A stretch of 64,000 nt of DNA from Akkermansiaceae bacterium (GCA_024233085.1 JACKQC010000005.1:1-64000), one strand, 5' to 3'; shown: positions 16,875 to 26,431, numbered from the stretch's first letter. Numbers and translations: made by a program. Notes: a model not told the origin generated them from the sequence alone.

Positions 16875-18986
16875 ATGAAACGATTGGGAGCATATTTTCG
16901 TAATTTTCTGCTTGGGTTTTTCACGCTGGCGCTGGTGGCCGGCCTGATTGCCGGGGATTACTATTGGCGTCATGAGCCGTCGCGGAAGGCGACTCGCCTG
17001 CTCAACAAACAGGGAATACCGATCGACTCCGCCAGCGCGGTCAGGGCGGCGGCGGAGGGACGGCTATACCTGCTGGAGCAGTTGGAGCAGGCCCGGGTGG
17101 ACCTCGGCGCGGCGGACGGCGAGGGGGAAACGCCATTGTTGTCCGCGATCCGGGCGCGGAAGGACGAGGCGATCGATTTTCTGCTGCTTCGCGAGCGGGT
17201 GTTGCTGACGGTGGACGCGGCGGCGGCGGGCGACGGGCTGACGGCCTTTGGCCTGGCGTTGAAGCGGCGGGATTTCGGCCTGGCGCATCGGTTGAGAAAC
17301 TTCGGTGCCGCCCCCGATGTCTCGCAGGAACCGGGAAAGCCTCTGCTCGTCGAGGCGTGCCGGTCCGATGACCGGGACTTGTTGGATTTCCTGTTGGACG
17401 AGGGCGCCACGCCCATCGTGGCCGACTCGGAGGGCGACACGCCGCTGCGAATCGCGATCGACCGGGAGGAGGGTTCGCTGATCTGGAGGCTGGTGGAGGC
17501 CGGCGCGAGCGGCGCCGAGATGGGCCGGACGGGCGATTCGCTCCTGACCGAAGCGGTGGGTCGGGGAGACCACGATCTGGCGGAGTTTTTGCTGAAACAC
17601 GGGGCAAAGGTCAATGATCAGGGCGCCTCCGGCAGCTCGGCGCTGATCGCGGCGGTGCACTCGGGCCAGCGGGCCTTCTGCGAACTGCTGCTCGATCACG
17701 GCGCGGACCCGAACCTGGCCGGTCGCGAGGGCGCCTCGCCGCTGCGCCTGGCGACGGAATCGCAGGATGTGGACACGATGAAAGTGCTGCTCGACGCGGG
17801 GGCCGATTTTCGCGAGAAGGACCTGGTGCTGACGGCTTTCGAAAACCGCGACCTGCCGGGGCTGAAGCTGCTGCTTCGCCGCGGCGCGGAGCCGGAGGCC
17901 TTCAACGCCGAGGGCATGCGCCTGCTCGATCTGGCGGTGGCTTCGGGCGCGATCGAATCCGCCCGCGCCATGCTGGAGGCCGGCGCCGACGCGGGAGGCA
18001 AGCTCTGGTCCGCGCTGCGCTCCGGCAACGATGACATGGTGGAACTGATGCTGACCTTCGGCGCGCGGGTTTCGGAGATCGACCGCCTCGGCGGGAAGCC
18101 GCTGGATTTTGCCCTGAAAAACGGCCGGGATCGCACGGCGGCGCTGTTGCTCGAGCATGGGGCGAACCCGAATCTGCTCCGCGCGGAAAACGAAACCTGG
18201 CTGGCCGGGGCGATTCGCGACGGGAACGCCGCCCTGGCGATGACGCTGCTCGACTACGGCGCCTGTGTGGACGGGCTCGCCTGCGGGGACGGTCACAGTC
18301 TGTTGGGATGGGCGATCGCGCACGACATGGAGCCGGTGGCGCGGCGCCTCATCGACGCCGGCGCCGATGTGCGGGCGCGCGAGCCCTCGCCGGCCAGCGA
18401 GGCCTTTCGCGAGACCTTCGCGCGCAGCAAGACCTTTCGCTGGCACCTTCAGACGGACGACGACATCAATCCCCTGATGCTCGCCGCGGCGCAGGGTGAC
18501 TGGAAAATCGCCCGGGAGCTGATCTCGGCGGGCGCGAAACCCGGCGAACACAGCCGGAAGTATCTCTGGCCGGTGAACATCGCCGCCTGGCACGCGGACG
18601 TTCCCATGATGCAGGTAATGTATCAGCGCGATCCCGATCCGGAAAAACAACCGCGGAAGATCGTGATCGACCTCAGCAGCCAGCGGGCGACTCTCTACGA
18701 AAACGGGAAGGCCACCTACAGCACGCGCGTTTCGACGGGGAAATCGGGCTACCGGACGCCCACCGGGGAGTATGTGATCACCGACAAGCACCGGCACCAT
18801 ACCTCGTCGCTTTACGACGCCAGCATGCCCTACTTCATGAGGCTGAGCTGCGCCGCCTTCGGGCTGCATCAGGGGAACGTGCCGAACTATCCCGCTTCGC
18901 ATGGCTGCATCCGGGTGCCGTATTCCGGTGCCAAGCACCTGTTTTACACCTGCGAAGTCGGGGATTACGTGCAGATCCGCTATTGA
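16875..18986 (+). CDS. Ankyrin-repeat / L,D-transpeptidase (YkuD) fusion protein
   Basis: 703 residues. The start at 16875 puts a transmembrane or uncleaved signal segment (FLLGFFTLALVAGLIAG) at residues about 10-27; the earlier in-frame ATG at 16776 lies in the AT-rich gap. Residues about 40-580 are about 14 ankyrin-type repeats (for example FLLKHGAKVNDQGASGSSAL, LLLDHGADPNLAGREG). Residues 594-703 form a YkuD domain: KIVIDLSSQRATLYENG, RTPTGEYVI, and the catalytic SHGCIRVP with Cys678 and His676. YkuD enzymes make 3-3 peptidoglycan cross-links or attach proteins to the wall, so a periplasmic wall role is expected. The ankyrin domain probably binds a protein partner. The preceding 275-bp gap is AT-rich and probably holds its promoter. 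Confidence 0.88.
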   Translation: MKRLGAYFRNFLLGFFTLALVAGLIAGDYYWRHEPSRKATRLLNKQGIPIDSASAVRAAAEGRLYLLEQLEQARVDLGAADGEGETPLLSAIRARKDEAIDFLLLRERVLLTVDAAAAGDGLTAFGLALKRRDFGLAHRLRNFGAAPDVSQEPGKPLLVEACRSDDRDLLDFLLDEGATPIVADSEGDTPLRIAIDREEGSLIWRLVEAGASGAEMGRTGDSLLTEAVGRGDHDLAEFLLKHGAKVNDQGASGSSALIAAVHSGQRAFCELLLDHGADPNLAGREGASPLRLATESQDVDTMKVLLDAGADFREKDLVLTAFENRDLPGLKLLLRRGAEPEAFNAEGMRLLDLAVASGAIESARAMLEAGADAGGKLWSALRSGNDDMVELMLTFGARVSEIDRLGGKPLDFALKNGRDRTAALLLEHGANPNLLRAENETWLAGAIRDGNAALAMTLLDYGACVDGLACGDGHSLLGWAIAHDMEPVARRLIDAGADVRAREPSPASEAFRETFARSKTFRWHLQTDDDINPLMLAAAQGDWKIARELISAGAKPGEHSRKYLWPVNIAAWHADVPMMQVMYQRDPDPEKQPRKIVIDLSSQRATLYENGKATYSTRVSTGKSGYRTPTGEYVITDKHRHHTSSLYDASMPYFMRLSCAAFGLHQGNVPNYPASHGCIRVPYSGAKHLFYTCEVGDYVQIRY

Positions 18987-19131
18987 TCGGTCGCGGTTCG
19001 GATTTTCCGGGGGGCGCATCCCGGAAAAGAATCGGTCACAAAAAAGGCGCCAATCCGTCAATGATCTCCGTGGAAAACTCCGCGGATCGCGCGGAAGTTT
19101 TCGGAACCCAACCCTTCGATTCCCGATTTCG

Positions 19132-20859
19132 ATGAGCGACATCTCGACCCTTTCGGCCAGCCTGGACCGCGATCCGGGAAACTGGGATATCCGGCTGCAA
19201 TTGGCCGATGCCCTGATTGCCGGGCGGCAACCCGACGAAGCCTTGGCCGTGCTTCGAACCAACCCGCTTTCGCCGATCACACCGGAGCAGTCAAAGCGCG
19301 CCCGCCAACTGATCGCCGAACTCGATCCGAACTCCACCGCGGCCCGCGCCGAAAGCGCGCCCCAGGCGGAGGCCACCGGCGATGTGAGCGCGCCCGGCGC
19401 GGACAGCGCCCCGGTGATGCTGGCGCGGATCGTCGAGGATGACGACGAGGCGGACGCGTCCACGGTCGCCTCCGTGATGGCGCTGGACGTGGAGACCGAG
19501 CCGGGATACGAGGCCGCCGGCTATGCCGACGACGAACACGCGGACCATCGTTCCTTCATCGTGGCCGAGGGCTATGCCATTCCGCCGGCCGAAAAGGAAA
19601 GCGACGCGGCGCAGAAAGTTTCGGCCATCTCGCTGGCCCTGTTGATTCACGCGGCGGTGTTCCTGATCCTGGGATTCGTGGTGATCTCGATGCCGCGGCC
19701 CAATCCGCCCCAGGTCGTGGCCACCCTTTCCCAGCCCGACACCGACGACGTCGTCGAGCAGGTCACGATAAACAAAGCGGTGCGCTCCGCGTCTTCCGCG
19801 TCGGCGAAGCCCTCGTTCGTGATTACCGCCCAGGGGCTGTCGGAGGTTTCGGCGCCCGAATTCGACGCGGCCGCCACCACTTTTGACGTCACCATGGGCT
19901 CGTTCACCGCCGACATTGGCATGGGCATGAGCTTCGAGGAGGGCGAGATGGAGTCGAACGTGAACTTCTTCGGCATCAAATCGAAGGGAAGCCGTATCGT
20001 GCTCCTGATCGAGGCCGCCCGCTTCATGCTGACCGACGACAAAGGCGGGATACCCGCCTACGACAAGGTGAAGGAGGATATCGGGAAAATGCTCGGCGGC
20101 CTGAACAAGCTCACCGCCTTCAATGTCGTTCTTTTCGAGGGCAAAAAGATCGCGACCTTCCAGGATCAGCTCGTTCCGGCCAGTCCCTCGAACGTGCGCA
20201 AGGCCATCGAGTGGATTCACCCCATCAACCTGAAATATGAGGAACTCGGGATTCGCGAGGACTACACCTCCCAGCCCCTGCAGGAGGGCGTCGAGCCCAT
20301 TCCCGTCGACGATCTGTCGCATTATATCAAGGCCCTCCAGCGGTCGCTCGAGATGGATGTGAACACCGTCTTCCTGCTGACGAGCGGCTGGGTCCACATC
20401 CACAAACCGCTCGACGAGCGGGAACTGGAGAAATTTTACCGCGACTACAAGTGGGGGGAAAAAGAGGAGGCCGCGTGGATTGACGCCGTCAAGAAAGCCC
20501 AGGCCTGGCTCGACAAGGAAAACGCCGCCCGGCGCGCGAAGGGCGTGCCCCAACGGGTCATCCGCGACTGGCACGAGATCGTGCGCGAGATCCTGCCCAA
20601 TGTCCGCCGCAAACCCGGACCCGGCTACACGATGGAGGAGGTCGAGGACCAAGTGAAGAACGCCGTCAACACCTACTACCGCGCCGCCAACAAACCGAAA
20701 CCGGAAGTCAACCTGGTCTGGTTCGTCGGCGAAGACGAGGAACCGAGCATCACTCTTCAATCCCATTTCGAAAATCTCGCCCGGAAAAACCGCGGCAAGA
20801 TGCGCCTTTTGGAAGGTCTCGCCGGCCTGACGAACGTGACCGACGGCCCGGGCGAGTAA
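19132..20859 (+). CDS. Membrane-anchored von Willebrand factor A-like protein, first of a tandem pair
   Basis: 575 residues from ATG 19132 (the longer frame from 18901 overlaps the upstream gene). Residues 1-70 look TPR-like (GNWDIRLQLADALIAGRQPDEALAVL). A single transmembrane helix (ISLALLIHAAVFLILGFVVI) lies at about 164-186, so the N-terminus is cytoplasmic and the rest periplasmic. Residues about 285-560 are VWA-like (RIVLLIEAARFML..., then KAIEWIHPIN), but the metal-binding DxSxS is replaced by EAARF. It is paralogous throughout to the next gene, which follows after 118 bp. The block FFGIKSKG just before the VWA strand is shared with the paralogue (FFGISSGG). Function unknown; a structural or adaptor role in the envelope is likelier than metal-dependent binding. 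Confidence 0.75.
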   Translation: MSDISTLSASLDRDPGNWDIRLQLADALIAGRQPDEALAVLRTNPLSPITPEQSKRARQLIAELDPNSTAARAESAPQAEATGDVSAPGADSAPVMLARIVEDDDEADASTVASVMALDVETEPGYEAAGYADDEHADHRSFIVAEGYAIPPAEKESDAAQKVSAISLALLIHAAVFLILGFVVISMPRPNPPQVVATLSQPDTDDVVEQVTINKAVRSASSASAKPSFVITAQGLSEVSAPEFDAAATTFDVTMGSFTADIGMGMSFEEGEMESNVNFFGIKSKGSRIVLLIEAARFMLTDDKGGIPAYDKVKEDIGKMLGGLNKLTAFNVVLFEGKKIATFQDQLVPASPSNVRKAIEWIHPINLKYEELGIREDYTSQPLQEGVEPIPVDDLSHYIKALQRSLEMDVNTVFLLTSGWVHIHKPLDERELEKFYRDYKWGEKEEAAWIDAVKKAQAWLDKENAARRAKGVPQRVIRDWHEIVREILPNVRRKPGPGYTMEEVEDQVKNAVNTYYRAANKPKPEVNLVWFVGEDEEPSITLQSHFENLARKNRGKMRLLEGLAGLTNVTDGPGE

Positions 20860-20977
20860 CGGACCGGATGGCGCCCGTCCCTCCGATCGCCGCGCCCGGG
20901 TCCCGGCCGCGGCCACGGGGTGACAACGAGGGACGGCCTCCATCCCGACCGTTGACCTGTTTCCCGCCCCGATTTCA

Positions 20978-22948
20978 ATGATCGCCGCCAACGCCGAAGA
21001 AATCGCCGAACTCGAGTCGCTCCTGGCCCGTTGCCCGGAGGACTGGTCCGTCCGCCTTCGGCTGATCGAGGAGCGCATCGCCCGGGACGACACCGATGGC
21101 GCCCGGCGACTGGTCCGAGAGTCGCCCGGAGACGGCCCGTTGCCGCCGGAATTGCAGTATCGCCTTCACACTTTGATGACCCGGGGAAAAACCGCCTTGG
21201 GACTGGTCGAGGCCCTGCCATCATTTCCCGCGCCTCCGCCGGCGCCGGTGGACGACCCGCGGCCCGAAGCGCCGACCTCCGGAACCTCCCCCAATCCTTC
21301 CGCGGAAACGGAGTCGACTAGATCCGAGGCGAAGCCAGAAGCCAAAACCGAAGAAGCTCAATCCGACGGCCTGAGCCGGCTCGCCCGGTTGGAATTTGGC
21401 GACGATTCGCCCCCGGAAAACCGTGGCACGGGTCCGAAAGAAGAAACCAAAGACGCCGTTTCCAAGCCGGCCGAGGCCGAAGGGAAACTGAAAAAGTCGC
21501 CCGCCTTTATCGGGATACGCCGGCTCGATCTCGAGCGGATGCGGGCCGCCGCGGCGAAGAAGTGGTCCGCCTACGATGGCGATCTGCTGCTCACGCCCAT
21601 CGACTCCGGGCAGCCGGTGGAGCGGCCTCCCAGCGCTCCCCAGAAAGCCTCGGCCGTGTCGCTGGCCCTGCTGGTTCACATCGTCTCCATCGTGGTCCTG
21701 GGGACGATCATCATCAGTGTTCCCGTGAAACCGCCGCCGCAACTGGTGGTCACCGTCGCCCAATCGCCGCGCGAGATCGATCTCGTTCCCATGCGGATCG
21801 TCCCGCCGTCGGAGTCGAAACCCTCGGCCGCCTCGGCGCTGGCGGCCAATGTCATCGGCGTGCTGGGGGACTCGTCCGTCTCCATACCGGAAATGGAAAA
21901 GACCGACTCGGTCGATGTGACCGCCCTGATCACCGGTGTCGCCGCCGTGGGGCAGGGGATGAGTTTCACCGGAGACACCGCCGAGCGGTCGGATGTGAAC
22001 TTCTTCGGCATCAGTTCCGGGGGGCGCCGCATCGTCTTCATCGTCGACGCCACCCCTTTCATGTTGCTGGACGAGAAGGGCGGCATGTTCGCCTACGACA
22101 AGGTGAAGGACGAGATTTCCATCATGCTCGCCGGCCTCAACCGGGGAACCTGGTTCAACATCCTGCTGTATGAAGGCGGCCGCCTCATGGCCTTCGCCGA
22201 GGAACCGGTGCAGGCCTATCCCTCGAACCTGAGACTGGCCGCCGCCTGGCTCGATCCGCTGAATCGCGACTACAACCGGCTCGGACTGCGTTCCCAGATG
22301 GGCACGCTGCTTGAGGCGGCCGACGAGATCGAGCCCATCGCCTCGCGCGACCTCGCCCACTACGCCAAGGCCATCCAAAAGGCGGCCGAATGGCGGTCCG
22401 GCGCGATTTTTTGCATCTCCTCCGGCTACCGCCAGATGCGCCGCTCGCCAACCCCCGAGATGGAGGAAGAAATGCGGAAACGCCGGGCGACCGATCCCGG
22501 CACCCCGGGGAGCGTCAGCCAGGCCGAGCGGAACGCCTGGAACCAGGCCGTCCAACGCACTCGTCAATGGCTGCGGAAAGAAAACGACGCCCGGAAGGAA
22601 AAAGGCCTGCCGCCCAAGGTCGTCGTCGATTTCAACGCATTGGTTCTCGAAATCACCGGGGCGACCCCGCCGCGGCCACAGGGCGGCACCCCGCCCGGAG
22701 GCGCCCGGCCGAACCTGCCGCCCTACACCCCCGAGGACATCGAGACCCAGGTCAAAAACGCCGTCGCCCGCTATTTTCGCGGCGAAGGGAAGGAGCCCCC
22801 CTCGCTTCACATGGTTGTCTTCCTCGGCGAAGGCGAGGACATGGACGATCAGACGAAGGATCACTTCCAGAACCTGACCCGAAAAAACAACGGCAAATTC
22901 AAGCTGCTTCGCGGGCTCGCCCAGTTGGAGGATGTGACCCAGCAGTGA
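20978..22948 (+). CDS. Membrane-anchored von Willebrand factor A-like protein, second of a tandem pair
   Basis: 656 residues with the same plan as the upstream gene: an N-terminal helical TPR-like stretch (EDWSVRLRLIEERIARDD), a Pro/Glu-rich low-complexity linker, one transmembrane helix (VSLALLVHIVSIVVLGTIII) at about 225-247, and a VWA-like periplasmic domain beginning near residue 350 (RRIVFIVDATPFMLLDEKGG). The first metal-site Asp is kept but the two serines are not (DATPF). Near the end both proteins have a ...EEVEDQVKNAV / EDIETQVKNAV helix and a final strand ending FENLxRKNxGKxxLLxGLAxL. The pair probably acts together, perhaps as a heteromer. No catalytic residues are recognised. Confidence 0.75.
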   Translation: MIAANAEEIAELESLLARCPEDWSVRLRLIEERIARDDTDGARRLVRESPGDGPLPPELQYRLHTLMTRGKTALGLVEALPSFPAPPPAPVDDPRPEAPTSGTSPNPSAETESTRSEAKPEAKTEEAQSDGLSRLARLEFGDDSPPENRGTGPKEETKDAVSKPAEAEGKLKKSPAFIGIRRLDLERMRAAAAKKWSAYDGDLLLTPIDSGQPVERPPSAPQKASAVSLALLVHIVSIVVLGTIIISVPVKPPPQLVVTVAQSPREIDLVPMRIVPPSESKPSAASALAANVIGVLGDSSVSIPEMEKTDSVDVTALITGVAAVGQGMSFTGDTAERSDVNFFGISSGGRRIVFIVDATPFMLLDEKGGMFAYDKVKDEISIMLAGLNRGTWFNILLYEGGRLMAFAEEPVQAYPSNLRLAAAWLDPLNRDYNRLGLRSQMGTLLEAADEIEPIASRDLAHYAKAIQKAAEWRSGAIFCISSGYRQMRRSPTPEMEEEMRKRRATDPGTPGSVSQAERNAWNQAVQRTRQWLRKENDARKEKGLPPKVVVDFNALVLEITGATPPRPQGGTPPGGARPNLPPYTPEDIETQVKNAVARYFRGEGKEPPSLHMVVFLGEGEDMDDQTKDHFQNLTRKNNGKFKLLRGLAQLEDVTQQ

Positions 22949-23087
22949 AGGTGGCATGGCCATCCCGCCCCCTTTTCGAGCCGGGAGCGGCTTTCGCCCG
23001 GAAATGCGGCGAAAGATTTGAGCCCGCCGCGGCCTTCGGCTAGAGTGAAGCCGAATCGCAAGTAACCCATCCATCCACCCGTTCCCG

Positions 23088-23246
23088 ATGAAAACACTTA
23101 CCCTTCGCCTTTTGTTCGCGCTGCTTCTGGCGGCCTCGTCCCAGTTCTTCACCGGCTGCAACACCGTCAGCGGCCTTGGCGAGGACATCCAGATCCTCGG
23201 TCAGAGGATGGAGGACAAGGCCGATGACGTCGCCCACGGATACTGA
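23088..23246 (+). CDS. Entericidin-family small lipoprotein
   Basis: A 52-residue gene, starting at ATG 23088. It has a basic N-terminus (MKTLTLR), a hydrophobic stretch and a lipobox FTGC that makes Cys24 the acylated residue. The mature part is only 29 residues with the entericidin signature: GLGEDIQILG followed by a charged amphipathic helix (QRMEDKADDVA). Entericidins (EcnA/EcnB) are small bacteriolytic or stress-related lipoproteins of Gram-negative bacteria. No second family member is adjacent, so antidote/toxin pairing is not shown here. It lies 139 bp after the VWA gene and 14 bp before hairpin copy 4. Confidence 0.85.
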   Translation: MKTLTLRLLFALLLAASSQFFTGCNTVSGLGEDIQILGQRMEDKADDVAHGY

Positions 23247-23260
23247 GCAAATTCGGGCGA

Positions 23261-23297
23261 CCCAACAGGGTTGACTCGGTGACTCAACCCTGTTGGG
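23261..23297. repeat. 37-bp hairpin repeat, copy 4 (best stem)
   Basis: Two 17-base arms, CCCAACAGGGTTGACTC and GACTCAACCCTGTTGGG, pair with one mismatch around the loop GGT. It sits between the entericidin-like gene and the sialate esterase gene. Confidence 0.85.
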
Positions 23298-23371
23298 CCG
23301 TCGCGCGAGACGCAATCGCGTCGGGCTGGCTCGTTGACGGGGCTGGGATCGGTCCGTCTCATTGGCGGATC

Positions 23372-24979
23372 ATGACACTCCGTAATTTTTCCTTTTCCCT
23401 GGCCGCTCTGGCGGTTTTTGCGTTCACAACGGGCACGGTCCGGGCGGGCCTGAAGCTCCCCGCCATCGTCGGCGACAACATGGTCCTGCAGCGGGATCTG
23501 GAGTTGCCGATCTGGGGCTGGGCGAATCCCGGCGCCATGGTCAGCGTCGAGATCGCCGGTCAAAATCTCGCCGGCGCGGCGGATGAAAATGGACGCTGGG
23601 AAGTGAAGCTGAAGCCGCTTTCCATCTCGGACCATGCCCTGCGGATGACGATTCGCGCCGGAGACGAGACGCGAGTGCTGACGAACATCCTCGTCGGCGA
23701 AGTGTGGCTCTGCTCCGGGCAGTCGAACATGCAGTGGCCGCTGGGGTCCGCCTACGACGCGGATCTGGAGATCGCGACCGCAAATTTCCCGAACATGCGG
23801 CTGATCACCGTGCCGCAGACGGGAACGCAGGAATTGCAGGACGACTTCGACGGGCGCTGGGAGCCGGTGACTCCGGAGACGGCGCCGGATTTCACGGCGG
23901 TGGGATACCTGTTCGGCCGGCAACTGCACCAGACGCTCGGGGTGCCCGTCGGGCTGATCGACAACGCCTGGGGCGGTTCGGCGGCCGAAGCCTGGGTGCG
24001 CCGCGATGTGCTGGAGCAGGACGGCCGATTCAACGACTATCTCGAGGAATGGAAGCGGACCGAGGCGACCTACGACCACGACGCGACCCTCGCGAAATGG
24101 AAGACCGCCATGGAGGCGTGGAAAAAGAACGCCGACAAGCTGAAGGCCGAGGGCAAGCCGGCGCCCAATCCCCCGCGCCAGCCACAAAATCCGCTGACCG
24201 GACAGCACCGGCCCGGCAATCTTTTCGCGGGCGTGCTGCACCCGGTCCTTGGCTACGGCATCCGCGGCGCGATCTGGTACCAGGGCGAGACCAACGCGCC
24301 GCGCGGTTGGAATTACCGCGATTTGTTTCCGAAAATGATCGGTCACTGGCGCGAGGAATGGGGGCAGGGCGATTTCCCGTTTTACTGGGTGCAGTTGGCC
24401 GATTTCAAGGCGGAGATTTCCGAGCCTGGCGACAGCGACTGGGCCGAACTGCGCGAATCGCAAACCCTGACGCAGGACCTCATCCCAAACGGCGGCCAGG
24501 CCGTCATCTACGACATCGGCGAAGGACGCGACATTCATCCGCGCGACAAACAGAACGTCGCCAGGCGTCTCGCCCGCCTCGCGCTGGCGAAAGACTACGG
24601 GATGGCCATCCCGGCGGACAGTCCGCGATTCGAGAAGCTCGAAATCGCCGGCAACAAGGCCGTGCTGACGTTCAGGGATGTCGGCAGCCAGCTCTATGCC
24701 TTCGACGAGACCGAGCCGAAAGGCTTCGCCATCGCGGGCGAGGACCGGAAATGGGTTTGGGCGACCGCGAAAATCGTCGGCCGGGACAAAGTCGAGGTTT
24801 CCAGCGACGCGGTGCCCGCTCCCGTGGCGGTGCGCTACGCCTGGGCGGACAACCCGGTGGCCACGCTCGAAAGCCGCGAGGGTCTGCCGGTGACGCCCTT
24901 CCGCACGGATGACTGGCCGCTGATCACCGGCCCGCAACCGGAGGCCGCCGCTCCGGCGGAGAACGCGAAGCCACAATAG
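23372..24979 (+). CDS. Secreted sialate O-acetylesterase-type SGNH hydrolase
   Basis: 535 residues from ATG 23372, which begins the signal peptide (MTLRNFSFSLAALAVFAF...VRA). The upstream frame reads through hairpin copy 4 and was rejected. Family blocks: VGDNMVLQRD and PIWGWANPG near the N-terminus, the nucleophile block CSGQSNMQWPL (Ser118), WGGSAAEAWV, IWYQGETNA, and GEGRDIHPRDKQ with the catalytic Asp387 and His389. The triad is therefore complete. Such enzymes remove acetyl groups from sialic acids or, in PVC bacteria, from other acetylated glycans. Location periplasmic or extracellular. It is convergent with the next gene, whose end is 10 bp away. Confidence 0.92.
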   Translation: MTLRNFSFSLAALAVFAFTTGTVRAGLKLPAIVGDNMVLQRDLELPIWGWANPGAMVSVEIAGQNLAGAADENGRWEVKLKPLSISDHALRMTIRAGDETRVLTNILVGEVWLCSGQSNMQWPLGSAYDADLEIATANFPNMRLITVPQTGTQELQDDFDGRWEPVTPETAPDFTAVGYLFGRQLHQTLGVPVGLIDNAWGGSAAEAWVRRDVLEQDGRFNDYLEEWKRTEATYDHDATLAKWKTAMEAWKKNADKLKAEGKPAPNPPRQPQNPLTGQHRPGNLFAGVLHPVLGYGIRGAIWYQGETNAPRGWNYRDLFPKMIGHWREEWGQGDFPFYWVQLADFKAEISEPGDSDWAELRESQTLTQDLIPNGGQAVIYDIGEGRDIHPRDKQNVARRLARLALAKDYGMAIPADSPRFEKLEIAGNKAVLTFRDVGSQLYAFDETEPKGFAIAGEDRKWVWATAKIVGRDKVEVSSDAVPAPVAVRYAWADNPVATLESREGLPVTPFRTDDWPLITGPQPEAAAPAENAKPQ

Positions 24980-24989
24980 ACCGGGCGGC

Positions 24990-26345
24990 TCACGCGTCGG
25001 GGATACCCACCGGCTCGATGCCCGGTGGCTGGGGGGTGTCTTCGGTGATGGTCTCCCAGGTCTTGCCCATCTCGCGATAGGCGCTGAAATCGCGGGTCTC
25101 GTGGGCGAATTCCAGGTGCGGCGTGGCGATTTCGGCTCCGCCAGCGATTTTGGAATCGATCGCCGCCTCCAGGGCGCCGCCGGCGAGCAGGGTTCGCTCG
25201 ACGGGGCAGGGCGGTTTTCCCGTGAGGAAATGGGACTGGATCGCGTGGGCGAGGGCCTTGAAAAGGTTTCGATTGTCCCACGGTCCGCCGTGGAAATAAG
25301 TCGAGAGCGGTTCGGCGCGACCGTCGAGGCGGCAGGCGAAATCCCACCGGATGCCGGAGACGCCGATTTTGAGAACGATGGCGCGCAGGCCGTCGCGGTA
25401 ACGCAGCAGAAAACCGTGCGGCGGCGTGCCGGCGAATCCCGGCCGGGTCAGCAGCCTCCTCAGGGGCGGGGCGCCGGGGCCCATTTCGGCGCGCAGGGCC
25501 AGGTTGGCGAGATCCTCCGACCACGAGCCGTCGTCGGCGGCGCGCCAGAGCGACTCGCCCTCGAGATAGCGAACGGAGGCGACGCCGGTTTCGCCGCCCG
25601 CCCGGGTTTCCACGATGCTTTGCAAGACTTCCAGGCCGTGAAATCCGTAGCGTTCCAGCGGTCCGCCGTGGATCGATACCGCCGCGGCGATCCGCGATCC
25701 GGCCGGCGGGTCCATCGGCGGACGGCGTTCGGCGAGCGGGACGGAGCTGCCGGCCATCAGGCCGAAGTCGAGACGCTTCGCCGTGTCGACCATCTCCCGG
25801 GCCTCGGCGAAGCTGTGCGAGAGATGCTTATCGCTGTAAACCGGCACGGACCGGCCGCTCTTTTCGAAGACCGAGACGATCTCGTCGAAGAATCGCCGCT
25901 TGGGATACAGCTCCTGGCCCTTTTCGTTGAACGGATAATCGCCATGCTCGCCAATCATCAGCACCGCGTCGACGGCCAGATCGTCCCCGCCGAGGGTGAG
26001 GGCGCCGGTGACGGTTTCGTGAAGGGGGATGCCGAACTCCGCCGCCACGGGCCGCGCCATGTCGGGCCGCCGGCGGGTGCCGAACTGGTCCACGTAGAGG
26101 GAGGCGATCTCGAAATGCTCCCGCGGGTCGATGACTTCCCCGTTGAAGAGGTAGGGAACGAGAAAATTCTCCAGGATCACGTGGGCGTGGCTGCGGTGGA
26201 AAAACGCGGTGACGATCGCGGCCACCTTCAGTTTTTTTCCGCCGCCGGCGGTCCTGGCGATGGCGGGGACGAGCCATCCGGCCATCGCGGCGCCGGTCCC
26301 GGTTTTCAGAAAACGGCGGCGGGAGGGATGAGGCGGACGATTCAT
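24990..26345 (-). CDS. Tat-exported protein of unknown function
   Basis: 451 residues from ATG 26345. The N-terminus has a clear twin-arginine signal (SRRRFLKTGTGAAMAGWLVPA). The mature protein begins KLKVAAIVTAFF and carries GGDDLAVDAVLMIGEHGDYP, PVYSDKHLSHSFAEAREMV, FGLMAGSSVPLAERRPP, HGGPLERYGFHGLEVLQ and a late GGPWDNRNLFKALAHAIQ. The early part resembles a Rossmann-like oxidoreductase fold, and the ending PCPVERTLLAGGALEAAI is like that of PVC Gfo/Idh/MocA-type proteins, but a GxGxxG nucleotide motif is not visible. I recognise the type as common in PVC genomes but cannot name a reaction. It is divergent from the ABC genes with an 86-bp gap. Confidence 0.75.
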   Translation of the reverse strand: MNRPPHPSRRRFLKTGTGAAMAGWLVPAIARTAGGGKKLKVAAIVTAFFHRSHAHVILENFLVPYLFNGEVIDPREHFEIASLYVDQFGTRRRPDMARPVAAEFGIPLHETVTGALTLGGDDLAVDAVLMIGEHGDYPFNEKGQELYPKRRFFDEIVSVFEKSGRSVPVYSDKHLSHSFAEAREMVDTAKRLDFGLMAGSSVPLAERRPPMDPPAGSRIAAAVSIHGGPLERYGFHGLEVLQSIVETRAGGETGVASVRYLEGESLWRAADDGSWSEDLANLALRAEMGPGAPPLRRLLTRPGFAGTPPHGFLLRYRDGLRAIVLKIGVSGIRWDFACRLDGRAEPLSTYFHGGPWDNRNLFKALAHAIQSHFLTGKPPCPVERTLLAGGALEAAIDSKIAGGAEIATPHLEFAHETRDFSAYREMGKTWETITEDTPQPPGIEPVGIPDA

Positions 26346-26431
26346 CCCCCGATCAAACCGGAAGGCGCCCCCGCTGGCAAACCCCGCGAACGCGGCTTGA
26401 AAAGGCCGGGAATTTCCCGAAGATTCGCCCG

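Noticed and set aside
17064..19463. Minus-strand open frame of 799 codons over the ankyrin-L,D-transpeptidase gene
   Set aside because: Antisense to intact ankyrin repeats and a catalytic YkuD domain.
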